DNA of 10,040 nt, taken from positions 1-10,040 of the forward strand of contig PJAB01002197.1 in the NCBI GenBank assembly GCA_002887195.1, written 5' to 3'. Both the position numbers and the translations under genes were made by a program. The first letter of the stretch is position 1. Each line of letters starts with the position of its first letter. Below the pieces are notes generated by a model. The model was not told the DNA's origin. It made no database searches and worked only from the letters and a program-made list of their open reading frames with translations. This stretch comes from Chrysochromulina parva. Its lineage: Eukaryota > Haptophyta > Prymnesiales > Chrysochromulinaceae. This document shows, piece by piece, positions 1 to 7,230 of the stretch.

Positions 1-389
1 GTGCACCACTGCAGACTGTACTGTACCGTAGTACACGCCCATCTCATTGGGGAGGTACGCTGACCCCTAGGGTGCGTGCGTGTATAGGTATGGTCCGGTC
101 ACCAAAAGCAAACTTTTCTAAGTGTTGTAGACGTTTCAAACCGGACGGGCTATCGCTATGCGCTATTTTCTCGCCGCCACGCGCGGGACCGCCAAATAAA
201 ATCCGAGCACTCTTTCAATTCTGTATTCTCTCTATCTCTATTCATCCATGACTCGTACAGGACTCGTGAAGTGACGAGTCTTTGACTTTTTCTGCGGAGA
301 GCAGAGAGGCGAGGCGTGTGTTGAAGAAGCAAGAGCCCATCTTGAAGATGAAGTTCAAATAGGTCTCAATTCCTCGGGTCCTCGCGCGC
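1..389. other. Non-coding flank downstream of the NIPA-like gene
   Basis: No convincing gene is visible here. Reading frames in this stretch are short and have arginine-rich shadow composition. It lies past the stop codon of the minus-strand NIPA-like gene and so should hold its 3' UTR and polyadenylation region. It includes a pyrimidine-rich patch near 211-245 and a small hairpin at 261-280. An AATAAA at 195-200 is on the plus strand, the wrong orientation for the only adjacent gene. Confidence 0.5.
250..280. repeat. Short hairpin with an extra copy of one arm
   Basis: GACTCGT at 261-267 pairs perfectly with ACGAGTC at 274-280 across a 6-nt loop. A further copy of GACTCGT lies at 250-256, so two left arms could compete for one right arm. 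It sits about 110 nt past the stop codon of the minus-strand gene and could be a 3' UTR stem-loop. A stem of only seven pairs may be chance. Confidence 0.35.
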
Positions 390-1550
390 TCATAACATGG
401 CTTCTCGCGCGCTCGCGCTGGCGGGCGCAGGCGCCGAGGCCTTGTTGCCGTTTGAAGCTGCTGACAGGGCCACAAACCAGCGCGTTTTCGCAGTCAACCT
501 AGCGTCCTCGCGCCTGCTCTCGGTCTCGGGGAGGGTAAAGCGACCCGACATGCTCCGGCGTGCCTGCGCCGCATAGTCGATGACGTCCGCGCCCGCGCTC
601 GAGAGGTCATAGATGCCCAGCACGATGAGGATGTGGATGCCAATGTACGAGACCCACAGCTTGATCGTGCGCCAGTCTTCCCACAGGAGAAGGCCACTCA
701 CCTGGTTGAGCAGTAACGACGCCACCGCGGCGAACGGAATGAAATCTGCCTGGTTGAGCTTCTTCGCCGCAATCACGCTCGAGTACGTGTTGGTGGCGCC
801 CGTGAGCCCATAGAGCACACCCACGAGCATGAACGACGAGCCCTCTGCGAGTGAGAGCAGCTTACCCAGAGAGGTTGTTGAGGAGGTGCCGATGCCCTGA
901 GCGGCTACGTAGATGGACATGAGCACGGTGTTCGAGTATTCTGCGCCGCAGCACGTGTCACGCAGCATACCATACGTCGACCACAGCCACAGGCCAGCGA
1001 GTACGCCCATCCAGATGACCGTGTGCGTGCTATTGCCGAAGCTGGCAAACGCCGCCGCGTCCTGAGCTTTGCTCGGCATTGGGCCTGCATCAATGAGCAT
1101 GACCGTCGCGACGACGATCACCTCGGTGCCCACCTTTTGATTCTTCTTGAAGGCTTGCATGCCGAACGCGCTCATGAACAGCAAGTTCCAGAGAAGCATG
1201 GAGGCCTGATAGACGGGCAGGAGGATGGAGGTGGGACCATACCAGGATGCGACCAGCGGGAAGGCAAACGCGCCGGTCTGACCGACAAAGTAGAGGCCCA
1301 GGAAGCAAAGGTCGGCCCATTGGGGGTAGGGCTCGCCCCCTCGCTTATTTTCAACCCAGAAGGCCGGCAGTGCGATCGCCATGATGCCGCACACATAGCT
1401 GAAGCTGCCTATGATCGACTGCGAACAGTGGTACGAGATCGCTCCGTCAGTTGAGCTCGGCTGCTTCATTGAGCGCAGTGCACGCCGGGAAGTGGGGTGC
1501 GTCCATACCAGCCCGATGCATATTGCAAGGCGCACATTCTCGTTCAGCAT
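390..1550 (-). CDS. NIPA-like multi-pass membrane transporter (DMT superfamily)
   Basis: A 386-residue protein with about nine hydrophobic segments (roughly residues 44-66, 80-102, 106-130, 140-158, 177-196, 206-225, 238-260, 268-290, 297-316). The order resembles NIPA/DUF803 Mg2+ transporter-like proteins: a first helix beginning SIIGS, a helix pair leading into GPTSILLPV, a KVGTEVIVVA segment with an ID/P turn, then FIPF and LLLWEDW before the last helix. In that family the corresponding C-terminal part precedes a 'KDW'-type motif and a final helix. The tail (320-386) is soluble and ends in an Ala/Ser/Pro-rich stretch. The start is uncertain: M1 adds a short hydrophobic, basic leader, whereas M28 gives a start just before the first family-like helix. 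The substrate (Mg2+ or other cation) is inferred from the family and the match is remote; another DMT-type carrier is possible. It is transcribed in the same direction as the GT61 gene upstream but 354 bp away. Confidence 0.72.
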   Translation of the reverse strand: MLNENVRLAICIGLVWTHPTSRRALRSMKQPSSTDGAISYHCSQSIIGSFSYVCGIMAIALPAFWVENKRGGEPYPQWADLCFLGLYFVGQTGAFAFPLVASWYGPTSILLPVYQASMLLWNLLFMSAFGMQAFKKNQKVGTEVIVVATVMLIDAGPMPSKAQDAAAFASFGNSTHTVIWMGVLAGLWLWSTYGMLRDTCCGAEYSNTVLMSIYVAAQGIGTSSTTSLGKLLSLAEGSSFMLVGVLYGLTGATNTYSSVIAAKKLNQADFIPFAAVASLLLNQVSGLLLWEDWRTIKLWVSYIGIHILIVLGIYDLSSAGADVIDYAAQARRSMSGRFTLPETESRREDARLTAKTRWFVALSAASNGNKASAPAPASASAREAML

Positions 1551-1904
1551 GTCGCACCCCCCTCCCGTGAATGGGTTGGCCTAAGCTTTCGGAAAAATGA
1601 TTTTGCGAAAGCGCCGCTCCGGAGGAGAGCGACCTGGCTTATCGTGAGAAAAAAAGGGTTCAAACGAGTCAAGTGAATGGGTGCGGGCCGCCTCGTGGTC
1701 GTTTCCCTTCTGGTTCAAAAACTGCCCCGGTACACACACGGGACTCACCGGAAACACGGGCACACGGATCACACAGACGAACCTCACAACCATCCCAAAA
1801 CCCAACCCACCAACGCACACGCACGACCGCGACAACCGAATCCGCGGCCGATTCAGCCAAAACCCCTTCAATAGACTGCTCATCCCATGCAAAGAATTCA
1901 GAAT
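1551..1904. other. Intergenic: GT61 3' UTR and NIPA-like promoter, GT-rich on transcript strand
   Basis: This 354-bp gap lies between two minus-strand genes and must hold the 3' end of the GT61 transcript and the promoter of the NIPA-like gene. Its most visible feature is strand asymmetry: in 1781-1840 the plus strand is 52 of 60 A or C and has only two T, so a minus-strand RNA would be G/U-rich. G/U-rich tracts are typical downstream polyadenylation elements in eukaryotes. No gene is supported: the short frames here are repetitive shadows. Confidence 0.5.
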
Positions 1905-3560
1905 TCACACAATGCCCCACACCTCACGCACAAATGTGGTAAAATGCTCCACGTCCACCTTGACCGTGCCTTGGCTGCTAAAGAAAGCCGCCTTTTTTTT
2001 CATAACAGGTGGTGGAAAGGTCTTCGGAAAGTACGCATAGTACTTGTGCCCCAAAGCGACCGCTGCACTTGCGTAACATCGGGGTCCGAGTCGCCCGACA
2101 ATCTCGATGACCCGAGAGCCCGGCGGCATGGCAACCATGTTCGCCAGTGCACCACCATGCACACCGATCAGACCCACAGCGTGCCGGAAGTGAGCAAGTG
2201 GCCAGTCGTGCGCAACACGTAGTGGAATTCCAGCGCGCTTGAACACACCCTGCAGTGCTGTCACGACCAAGGCCTCATCCACAAACGAGCGCGAGGTGGA
2301 CTTCGGTCGAAGGAGCAGAGCGACAAATTCGCTCTCATCGGCGCCAGACTCATTACTGTAATTCTTACGATGCCCAGGATTGCCTGCCGTCGAGTCAGCG
2401 TGTCCATGCCTCTGAGTGAGCCAGTGTGAATGGACTCCTTGACCCACCTTGTGCCTGCCGCCCGTCGTCCAGGAATATGCAAAGCTGGGGTACGAGTCCT
2501 CGTGCCCCATATATCGGGGCATTGGAAAGGGTAGGACCAAATTTTGAATTTCATGGCCACTGCGCACGTCGACTCCCACACGGAGCAGATGCCACGAGGT
2601 CGGACTGCCGTGGCAGTCGGCCGGAGAGACAGCGTGGCCAATGGTATTCGCCGTGGCGTCCAGCAGGCCATTGTGCAGCAGGCTGACGTTGGCAACGCCA
2701 GCGTAATGCATCAACGGCATGAGCATCCCTAAGTTGGGCAACCCGTTCATCATCTGGTGCTGCCAGATGGCATGAGTCCCCGAGAAGACCCCGAGGACCA
2801 ATCGTGAGGGCGTGCGGAAACTCCTCTTCTTCCCTTCCCCTCCATCGTCATCCCCGTTGGCAAGGGTTGGCTCCTTGATGCACTGCACGCTCAGAACGCT
2901 CGATGTCGCCCCTCCATGTCCAGTCCTAAGGCGTGCTCGGCCACACAACCCCAAGTAGACGAAACTCCGGCCTCGGTAAGGGAAGCTGCATGCAGCGCAA
3001 TCGCCGCCTCTGAGCTCGATAGCGGGCGCTTCGCCCTGCAACACCCAGACAAAGTCGGGCCGGAATAGCGAACCCGGCGGGTACATGCTGGTGTGGTGAA
3101 ACTCTTGCTCGGTTCGCATCCAACAAGGCTTCGCTGGACGAGCTGCGCATGCAACGGCCGGGTCTGTTGGGATCTGGGTGATCGAACACGGCAGCGACCG
3201 GTGAAACATTGTGGGCAGTGACGCGAGCGTAGCGTCAAGGGCGGCGTCATGTTGGTGCACACGCATTGTTGTGGCATCATCGCTCGCATTTTTCGTCGAC
3301 CATTTGTTCAGGTCACAGGTCTGATACCACGAGCACTGCGATTGTGACGAGCTGTACGATACCCAGTGGCAGTTGTCGCACCGCCGGCACAGCTCGGCGC
3401 ATCCATGCAGATCAAAGATGCCCATGGTGTGTGCTTGCCATGAGCCCATGGTGTCGCTACGGCAAATTTCGGTCCAAGCTGCCTCGTCATCGGGCATGAG
3501 CACAATGTTGGCGCCCGGAATGGCGCAGTTGCCAAGCGCAGCTGAAACGAAGAGGTTCAT
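1905..3560 (-). CDS. PAN/Apple-like domain plus GT61 (DUF563) glycosyltransferase
   Basis: A 551-residue protein with two recognisable parts. Residues about 33-83 form a small cysteine-rich module (Cys 33, 54, 58, 61, 64, 76, 82) with the layout of PAN/Apple domains, which bind protein or carbohydrate. Residues about 254-545 match family GT61: a VALLLRPKSTSR strand at 413-424, the hallmark GVHGGALANMVAMPPGS at 466-482 followed by VIEI, and a KVDVEHF end. GT61 enzymes (plant xylosyl/arabinosyl transferases, animal EOGT) transfer pentoses or GlcNAc in the ER or Golgi lumen; the donor here cannot be told from sequence. The middle (120-250) has more cysteines and no known fold to me. Oddity: no clear signal peptide or membrane anchor begins at the first ATG, although the enzyme should be luminal. 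The frame stays open upstream to a stop at 3684-3686 without another ATG, and a pyrimidine-rich CAG ending at 3542 could be a splice acceptor. The true N terminus may therefore lie in an unseen exon. Confidence 0.8.
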   Translation of the reverse strand: MNLFVSAALGNCAIPGANIVLMPDDEAAWTEICRSDTMGSWQAHTMGIFDLHGCAELCRRCDNCHWVSYSSSQSQCSWYQTCDLNKWSTKNASDDATTMRVHQHDAALDATLASLPTMFHRSLPCSITQIPTDPAVACAARPAKPCWMRTEQEFHHTSMYPPGSLFRPDFVWVLQGEAPAIELRGGDCAACSFPYRGRSFVYLGLCGRARLRTGHGGATSSVLSVQCIKEPTLANGDDDGGEGKKRSFRTPSRLVLGVFSGTHAIWQHQMMNGLPNLGMLMPLMHYAGVANVSLLHNGLLDATANTIGHAVSPADCHGSPTSWHLLRVGVDVRSGHEIQNLVLPFPMPRYMGHEDSYPSFAYSWTTGGRHKVGQGVHSHWLTQRHGHADSTAGNPGHRKNYSNESGADESEFVALLLRPKSTSRSFVDEALVVTALQGVFKRAGIPLRVAHDWPLAHFRHAVGLIGVHGGALANMVAMPPGSRVIEIVGRLGPRCYASAAVALGHKYYAYFPKTFPPPVMKKKAAFFSSQGTVKVDVEHFTTFVREVWGIV

Positions 3561-3859
3561 CAGCAGCGTGCGCGTTCTATGCGCGGTCGGGCGCGAGCTC
3601 GAGCGCGAGGTCCACGAGAAAACTCGAAAAGGGTCGACGGAGTTTTCGCTCGGAAGTGGCGTCGTCCCCCTTTCAGTAGACGCTCAGACTTAATGCATGC
3701 ATGCTCGGCCGGGCGGGCTCGGGGAGTCCTCATTCACGCCACAAGTACCCGTAGGAAGTGTGTGTCTCGGCTCCCCCGGTGTCTTTTACCCCGTAAATAA
3801 GGCAGTCCGAGCTCCGAGGAAAGGAAAAAGGGGAAACCCCTCTCGCGGTTGCAATCACC
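3561..3859. promoter_or_regulatory. Divergent intergenic region between the GT61 and PPR genes
   Basis: These 299 bp separate two head-to-head start codons and should contain both promoters. Visible items: an ATGCATGCATGC alternation near 3693-3704, an AT-rich TAAATAA at 3794-3800 about 60 bp before the PPR ATG, a purine run at 3815-3833 and a small palindrome at 3829-3841. None is a proven element. If the GT61 gene has an upstream exon, part of this stretch is intron. Confidence 0.45.
3829..3841. repeat. Small palindrome just upstream of the PPR start codon
   Basis: AGGGG and CCCCT flank AAA, giving a 5-bp GC-rich stem with a 3-nt loop that ends 18 bp before the PPR ATG. In the mRNA leader it could slow scanning; it may equally be chance. 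Confidence 0.3.
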
Positions 3860-5578
3860 ATGCTCGCGGTGATCGTGCGGCGTGTAGCGGCTTTGCTCGT
3901 GGTCCTTTCGCTCGCCTGCCCGGCGCCGGCGCTCGTCATGTCATCGCTGCGATTTGCGGACGGCATTCCTAAGTCGACGAAGCTCTCTCCACCGCTCGTT
4001 CGTCTCCGCACGGCAGTGCTGCGCAAACCGGCTGCGGCGGCCAACATGACTGTAGCGGCTCTCGCCTCCAGGCCAAGGAGACGCGTCGCTCGGCTCGTGC
4101 GCGCGGCGGGTGTGAAACTCGCGCCAAATGACGCCTCCGATCTGATCGACTCGATCCCGACGCAATGGTCTGCGCGCAAGCGGCGGCTTGCGGTGGAGCT
4201 CGCGCTCGCCTTTGCTGACGCGGGCATCGTTGTGCGGCGCGGCACCTTTTTCTCGCTGGTCGGCGCATGCCGCAAAGCAGGCGAGCTCTCGCAGGCCGAG
4301 GCGCTCGTCTCTCGGCTGCACGCGTGCGGTCTCGCCGCCAACCCGAACGTGTACAGCGCTCTGATGAAGGATTTATGTGCGGCCGGTCACGCGGAGGCTG
4401 CTGTGCGTCTAGAGGCGTCGATGCGTGCCGCGGGCGCGCGACCGTCGAATGAGACGCACGCGGTGCTGCTCACGGCGCTCATGCGCCACGGCCACGCGCC
4501 CCTCGCGCTCGCGCATGCACGCCGGCTGGGCGCGTCCGGTGCGCCACTCGATCTACCGATCTACCTCTTATGACCTCTGATGACCTCTGATGACCTCTGA
4601 TGACCTCTGATGACCTCTGATGACCTCTGATTACCCTCCTCATCAGGTGCGCCACTCGATCTTCCGTTGTACCACGTGTTGCTCACCATCCTGATCTCGT
4701 TGGGAGATGCGGGCGAGGCGCGCGAGGTGCTCGACACGATGCTCGCGCGCGGGATGAAACTGACGGAGCGAACGCTCAATGTGCTCGTGCGCGGCTTCGT
4801 CCAGAGCGATTCGCTCACCGCGGCACTCGAGGTCTTCAACTCATTCGTCTCGGCCGGCGGCCCGCCCTCGACGCGCACGTACAACATCCTTATCGACGGA
4901 TTCGCGCGCTGCGAGCCGGCGCAACTGTGCAATGCAGAGAGTCTCGCCTCGCAGCTCTTCGCCCAGGGGCTCGCACCGGATGTGTACACGTTCAACGCGC
5001 TCATTCGCGCCGCCGTGAGCGCTGGACGGCCGCAGCGCGCGCGAGCGTACCATCGGCGGATGCGGGCCTACGGCGTCGACGTGGATGCGTGTTCTCTGAC
5101 GCTGCTGGCGAGCGCGCACTGCGCCCTGGGTCGTCCGCTGGATGCCATTGAGGGAGCGCGTGCGGCGATTGAGGCGCGCTCGCCCATGCTCGTGCTCGAC
5201 CGGCCGCTAGCGAAACGCCTCCTTGGAGCATGCAGCCAGGCGGCAAGCGACGCCCGCGACGGCGCGCGCCTGGCGGCGACGGCGCGTGCTTACGCGCACT
5301 GGGTGCTCGAGACGGTGGCGAACGCGTCGGCGACGGATGCGCGTGCGCTACTCTCGGATGCGCGCGCGCTGCGCGATCTCATCAACATCTGCGGGCACGC
5401 GGGCGATTTTCAGGGCGCACGTCGCTACTTTGAGCAGGCAGCCTCGCCGCGGCCGTTCATCGTGTGGAGCGAAATGCTGCGCGTGTGCAACGCGTGCGGC
5501 AACGCGACGATGGCCTCCGAGCTGCTGGCGCAGCAACTGGGCAGCAAGTCGATCGGGGAGCAGTTGGGGTTTGAGTAG
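3860..5578 (+). CDS. PPR-repeat protein, two exons (3860-4538 and 4647-5578)
   Basis: Exons 3860-4538 and 4647-5578 join in frame to give 536 residues. From about residue 129 to 370 it shows successive units of roughly 35 residues with the PPR helical-hairpin pattern, for example units starting VYSALMKDLC, TLNVLVRGFV, TYNILIDGFA and TFNALIRAAV, often ending in PD/PS/PN before the next unit. PPR proteins bind organellar RNA in a sequence-specific way and act in processing, stability or translation. The N terminus has two arginines and a hydrophobic core (residues 5-20) ending in an Ala/Pro segment, like a signal peptide, followed by a basic Ser/Ala-rich stretch. In algae with complex plastids that combination is typical of plastid import; mitochondrial import is the alternative. 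No E/DYW editing domain or SMR domain is visible at the C terminus. Without splicing, translation stops at a TGA at 4571-4573 after 237 residues. The stop codon is only 77 bp before the PEX14 ATG. Confidence 0.85.
4539..4646 (+). other. Spliceosomal intron of the PPR gene, 108 nt, phase 1
   Basis: The intron begins GTGCGC and ends CCTCATCAG. Removing it joins a Gly codon (residue 227) and restores one continuous PPR frame, turning two incomplete frames into a 536-residue protein. The exon that follows starts with the same 17 bp that cross the 5' splice site, so both ends of the intron carry copies of one sequence (4538-4554 and 4646-4662). The intron length is a multiple of three, but in-frame TGA codons from the internal repeat prevent read-through. 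Confidence 0.85.
4571..4630 (+). repeat. Six perfect copies of a 10-bp unit inside the PPR intron
   Basis: TGACCTCTGA is repeated six times without a mismatch. The 10 bp before it (4561-4570, CTACCTCTTA) match the unit at 7 of 10 positions and may be its source. The array fills more than half of the intron. Each unit junction contains CTGAT, which fits the loose branch-point pattern YTNAY. Perfect copies suggest recent expansion. Confidence 0.97.
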
Positions 5579-5655
5579 ACAGAGTAGAGTGAAGGCGACA
5601 TCACAAGAAATTGTTCTGCTTTTTCTTGATCGGGCGTCGTATTGAGCTCGTCAAA
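5579..5655 (+). promoter_or_regulatory. 77-bp spacer between the PPR stop and the PEX14 start
   Basis: This short same-strand gap must hold the PPR 3' UTR end and the PEX14 leader if the genes are transcribed separately. It has a T-rich patch at about 5611-5630 and no recognisable TATA box or AATAAA. The first ATG of PEX14 (5656) has an AAA before it, a favourable context. The frame extends upstream to a non-ATG codon at 5611, which I do not take as the start. Confidence 0.5.
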
Positions 5656-7230
5656 ATGACCACCGACGTGGTCTTCGGCGGCAGCGCCAGACCGACGGCC
5701 ACGCTCAATTCTGCTTCAGTCGAGCGTGTCGCTGCGTTCCTCACTCACGAGAGCACTCAGTCGACCCCGCTGAGCGAGCGGATCGCTTTCCTCCGCCAAA
5801 AGGGCATCTCGAGCGATGACATTGCCGCCGCACTGCGGAAGACTGGCCTGTCGCAGCCGAGCGCAGCTACGGCCACCTCTGAAGCTTCACCTCAAGTCGC
5901 ATCTTCGTCACCGCCTTGGGCATCGCGGCTTGCCACGGTGCTAGCGGTGGTCGCCTCGGGCGCGGCGCTCATCCGCACATCAGCCACGGCGAATGCAGCC
6001 AAAGCCACCGCCGCCACAGCGGCTACCAGTGCCGCCGCTGCGGCCGAGGGAACGGCGAGTGTGCATGCGCAGCTGGACGAGCTGGCGGAGCTCAGCAAGG
6101 AGCTCTTTGCGCGTCACGCGGCGACCACCAGCGCAGCGAGCGCGACGGCGAGCGCGGCGGCGCAGGAGGCGGCCAGCGTGCGAGCGGAGCTCATGGCGCT
6201 CACCACCGCGCATCGCGAGTTGCAGCAGCAACAGCGGAGCGTGCTCGAGCAGCTGAGCGAGCTGAGTCAGTCGCTCCTCGAGCAGCAGCGCCGCTGGCTG
6301 GAGGGCGCGCCGCGCGTGCTGGATGCGAGCGTTGTCAAGGTGGCCGAGGCGGCCATGGGCAGCCAGGGCGGCCAGGGCGGCCAGGGCGGCCAGGGCGGCC
6401 AGGGCGGCCAGGGCGGCGCCGAGAACGGCGCCGAGAACGGCGCAAGCGCTCAGCGAATCTGCGAGCTTGAGCGGCAGCTCGCAGAGAACGAGCAGCGGCT
6501 GGCGGCCGTGGCGGCCGGAGAAGCATGCGCTAAGGAGGCCATCGCGGAGGCCATCGCGTTCGGCGTGCATGAGGCTTCTGCTCAGGATGGTGCGAGTGCT
6601 CAGGACGGCGCCATGGGCCTCGAGGCAGCGAGTGCGAGCGCTCAGGACGGCGCTATCGGCATCGAGGCAGCGTGTGCTCAGGACGGCGCTATCGGCATCG
6701 AGGCAGCGAGTGCGAGCGCCGATGCAGCGCCCGATGCGGCGATGTGGGCGAGTGTGCTCCACGGCTGGAAGGTCGATGAGACGCCCGCGACGGCGCCTTT
6801 TGGGCAGGCTACGGCCTCGACCGCCACGCCTGCCAACGACAACGTGCCGCCCGTCGCCTCATCAGCTGCGTCTGCCTTCGATGTGGGCGTGCCAGCTGCC
6901 GCGCCGGCTGCCGGCCCAGTCGCTGGCCACAGCCCGGAGGATGTTCTCCGTTACCTCCACGCTGGCCGAGCCAACTGCTTGCCGTTCACAGAGCCCATTG
7001 ATGACTCACCGGTGCTCCCTGTACCGGTAGGAGGGGTTCGCCTCGGGAGCACGGGTGGCGGCCATGGGAAGCCCGCGCCCTCTGATGCGAGCCCTGCCCA
7101 ATCACTGAACACGCCTGCCAAGCAAGTGGACGCCGGCAGCGGCAGTAGGACGATTCAGAAAGATGGGAAGAAGCCGAAACCATGGGATTACGTCACGAGT
7201 CAGGTGGACGAATTTCAGTCAAATGACTAA
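5656..7230 (+). CDS. PEX14: Peroxin-14, peroxisomal import docking protein
   Basis: A 524-residue protein. Residues about 20-65 match the PEX14 N-terminal three-helix domain that binds WxxxF/Y motifs of the import receptor PEX5 and also PEX19: R-V-A-A-F-L, then TPLSERIAFLRQKGISSDDI and ALRKTG. The two phenylalanines that form the binding pockets fall at F28 and F45, 17 apart as in human PEX14 (F35/F52). A weak hydrophobic stretch at about 88-106 is the expected membrane segment. Heptad-rich helices at about 132-215 and 265-290 are probable coiled coils for oligomer formation. In between lie a (GGQ)5 tract (about 236-256) and AQDGA-type repeats (about 305-354). The C terminus has a block DVLRYLHAGRANCLPF-EPIDDSP (about 429-453) and a final PKPWDYV (about 507-513) resembling C-terminal motifs of algal/plant PEX14; that last comparison is from memory and less sure. 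It acts on the cytosolic face of the peroxisome with PEX13/PEX17-type partners. The start at 5656 is the first ATG in frame. Confidence 0.88.
   Translation: MTTDVVFGGSARPTATLNSASVERVAAFLTHESTQSTPLSERIAFLRQKGISSDDIAAALRKTGLSQPSAATATSEASPQVASSSPPWASRLATVLAVVASGAALIRTSATANAAKATAATAATSAAAAAEGTASVHAQLDELAELSKELFARHAATTSAASATASAAAQEAASVRAELMALTTAHRELQQQQRSVLEQLSELSQSLLEQQRRWLEGAPRVLDASVVKVAEAAMGSQGGQGGQGGQGGQGGQGGAENGAENGASAQRICELERQLAENEQRLAAVAAGEACAKEAIAEAIAFGVHEASAQDGASAQDGAMGLEAASASAQDGAIGIEAACAQDGAIGIEAASASADAAPDAAMWASVLHGWKVDETPATAPFGQATASTATPANDNVPPVASSAASAFDVGVPAAAPAAGPVAGHSPEDVLRYLHAGRANCLPFTEPIDDSPVLPVPVGGVRLGSTGGGHGKPAPSDASPAQSLNTPAKQVDAGSGSRTIQKDGKKPKPWDYVTSQVDEFQSND
6361..6420 (+). repeat. 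9-bp tandem repeat coding for Gly-Gly-Gln
   Basis: GGCGGCCAG is repeated five times in frame, preceded by a related AGCCAG and followed by a GGCGGCGCC end unit. It encodes a flexible linker between the two coiled-coil regions of PEX14. The copies are identical at the DNA level, including third positions, so slippage rather than selection on protein explains them best. Confidence 0.95.
6580..6720 (+). repeat. In-frame 33-36 bp repeats coding for AQDGA-x-G-x-EAA units
   Basis: A 33-bp block is perfectly repeated at 6640-6672 and 6676-6708, and a diverged copy lies at 6598-6630. A partial unit (SAQDGA) at 6580-6597 precedes them. Spacings of 42 and 36 bp keep the reading frame. The result is an acidic, alanine-rich low-complexity stretch in PEX14. 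The identical pair indicates a recent duplication. Confidence 0.93.

Larger units (their letters stand above)
4538..4662 (+). repeat. 17-bp direct repeat flanking the PPR intron
   Basis: GGTGCGCCACTCGATCT occurs at 4538-4554 and again at 4646-4662, offset 108 bp; with one mismatch it extends four more bases (to 4558 and 4666). The first copy spans the donor site and lies almost wholly in the intron, and the second starts at the acceptor and is coding. Weaker similarity continues after it: the intron copy still reads as P-I-Y-L-L where the exon reads P-L-Y-H-V-L-L. Confidence 0.95.

Noticed and set aside
195..200. AATAAA as poly(A) signal of the NIPA-like gene
   Set aside because: It is on the plus strand, whereas that gene is on the minus strand; no plus-strand gene precedes it in the window.
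1640..1680. GGGTTCAAACGAGTC as a tRNA T-arm or Pol III B box
   Set aside because: The flanks do not form a T stem and no acceptor or D arm is found nearby.
3860..4573. Two separate PPR genes or a pseudogene broken by a stop
   Set aside because: A GT-AG intron with matching phase joins both halves into one intact PPR frame, a simpler explanation.
4571..4630. CRISPR-like array
   Set aside because: Units are 10 bp, contiguous with no spacers, and sit inside a eukaryotic intron.
5611..5655. Longer PEX14 start at 5611
   Set aside because: It would begin with TTG; the first ATG at 5656 lies before the conserved domain and has a favourable context.
5980..6762. Long minus-strand open frame (260 codons) opposite PEX14
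   Set aside because: A shadow of the GC-rich, repetitive PEX14 coding sequence: it mirrors the GGQ repeats as LAALAALAA and shows no domain.
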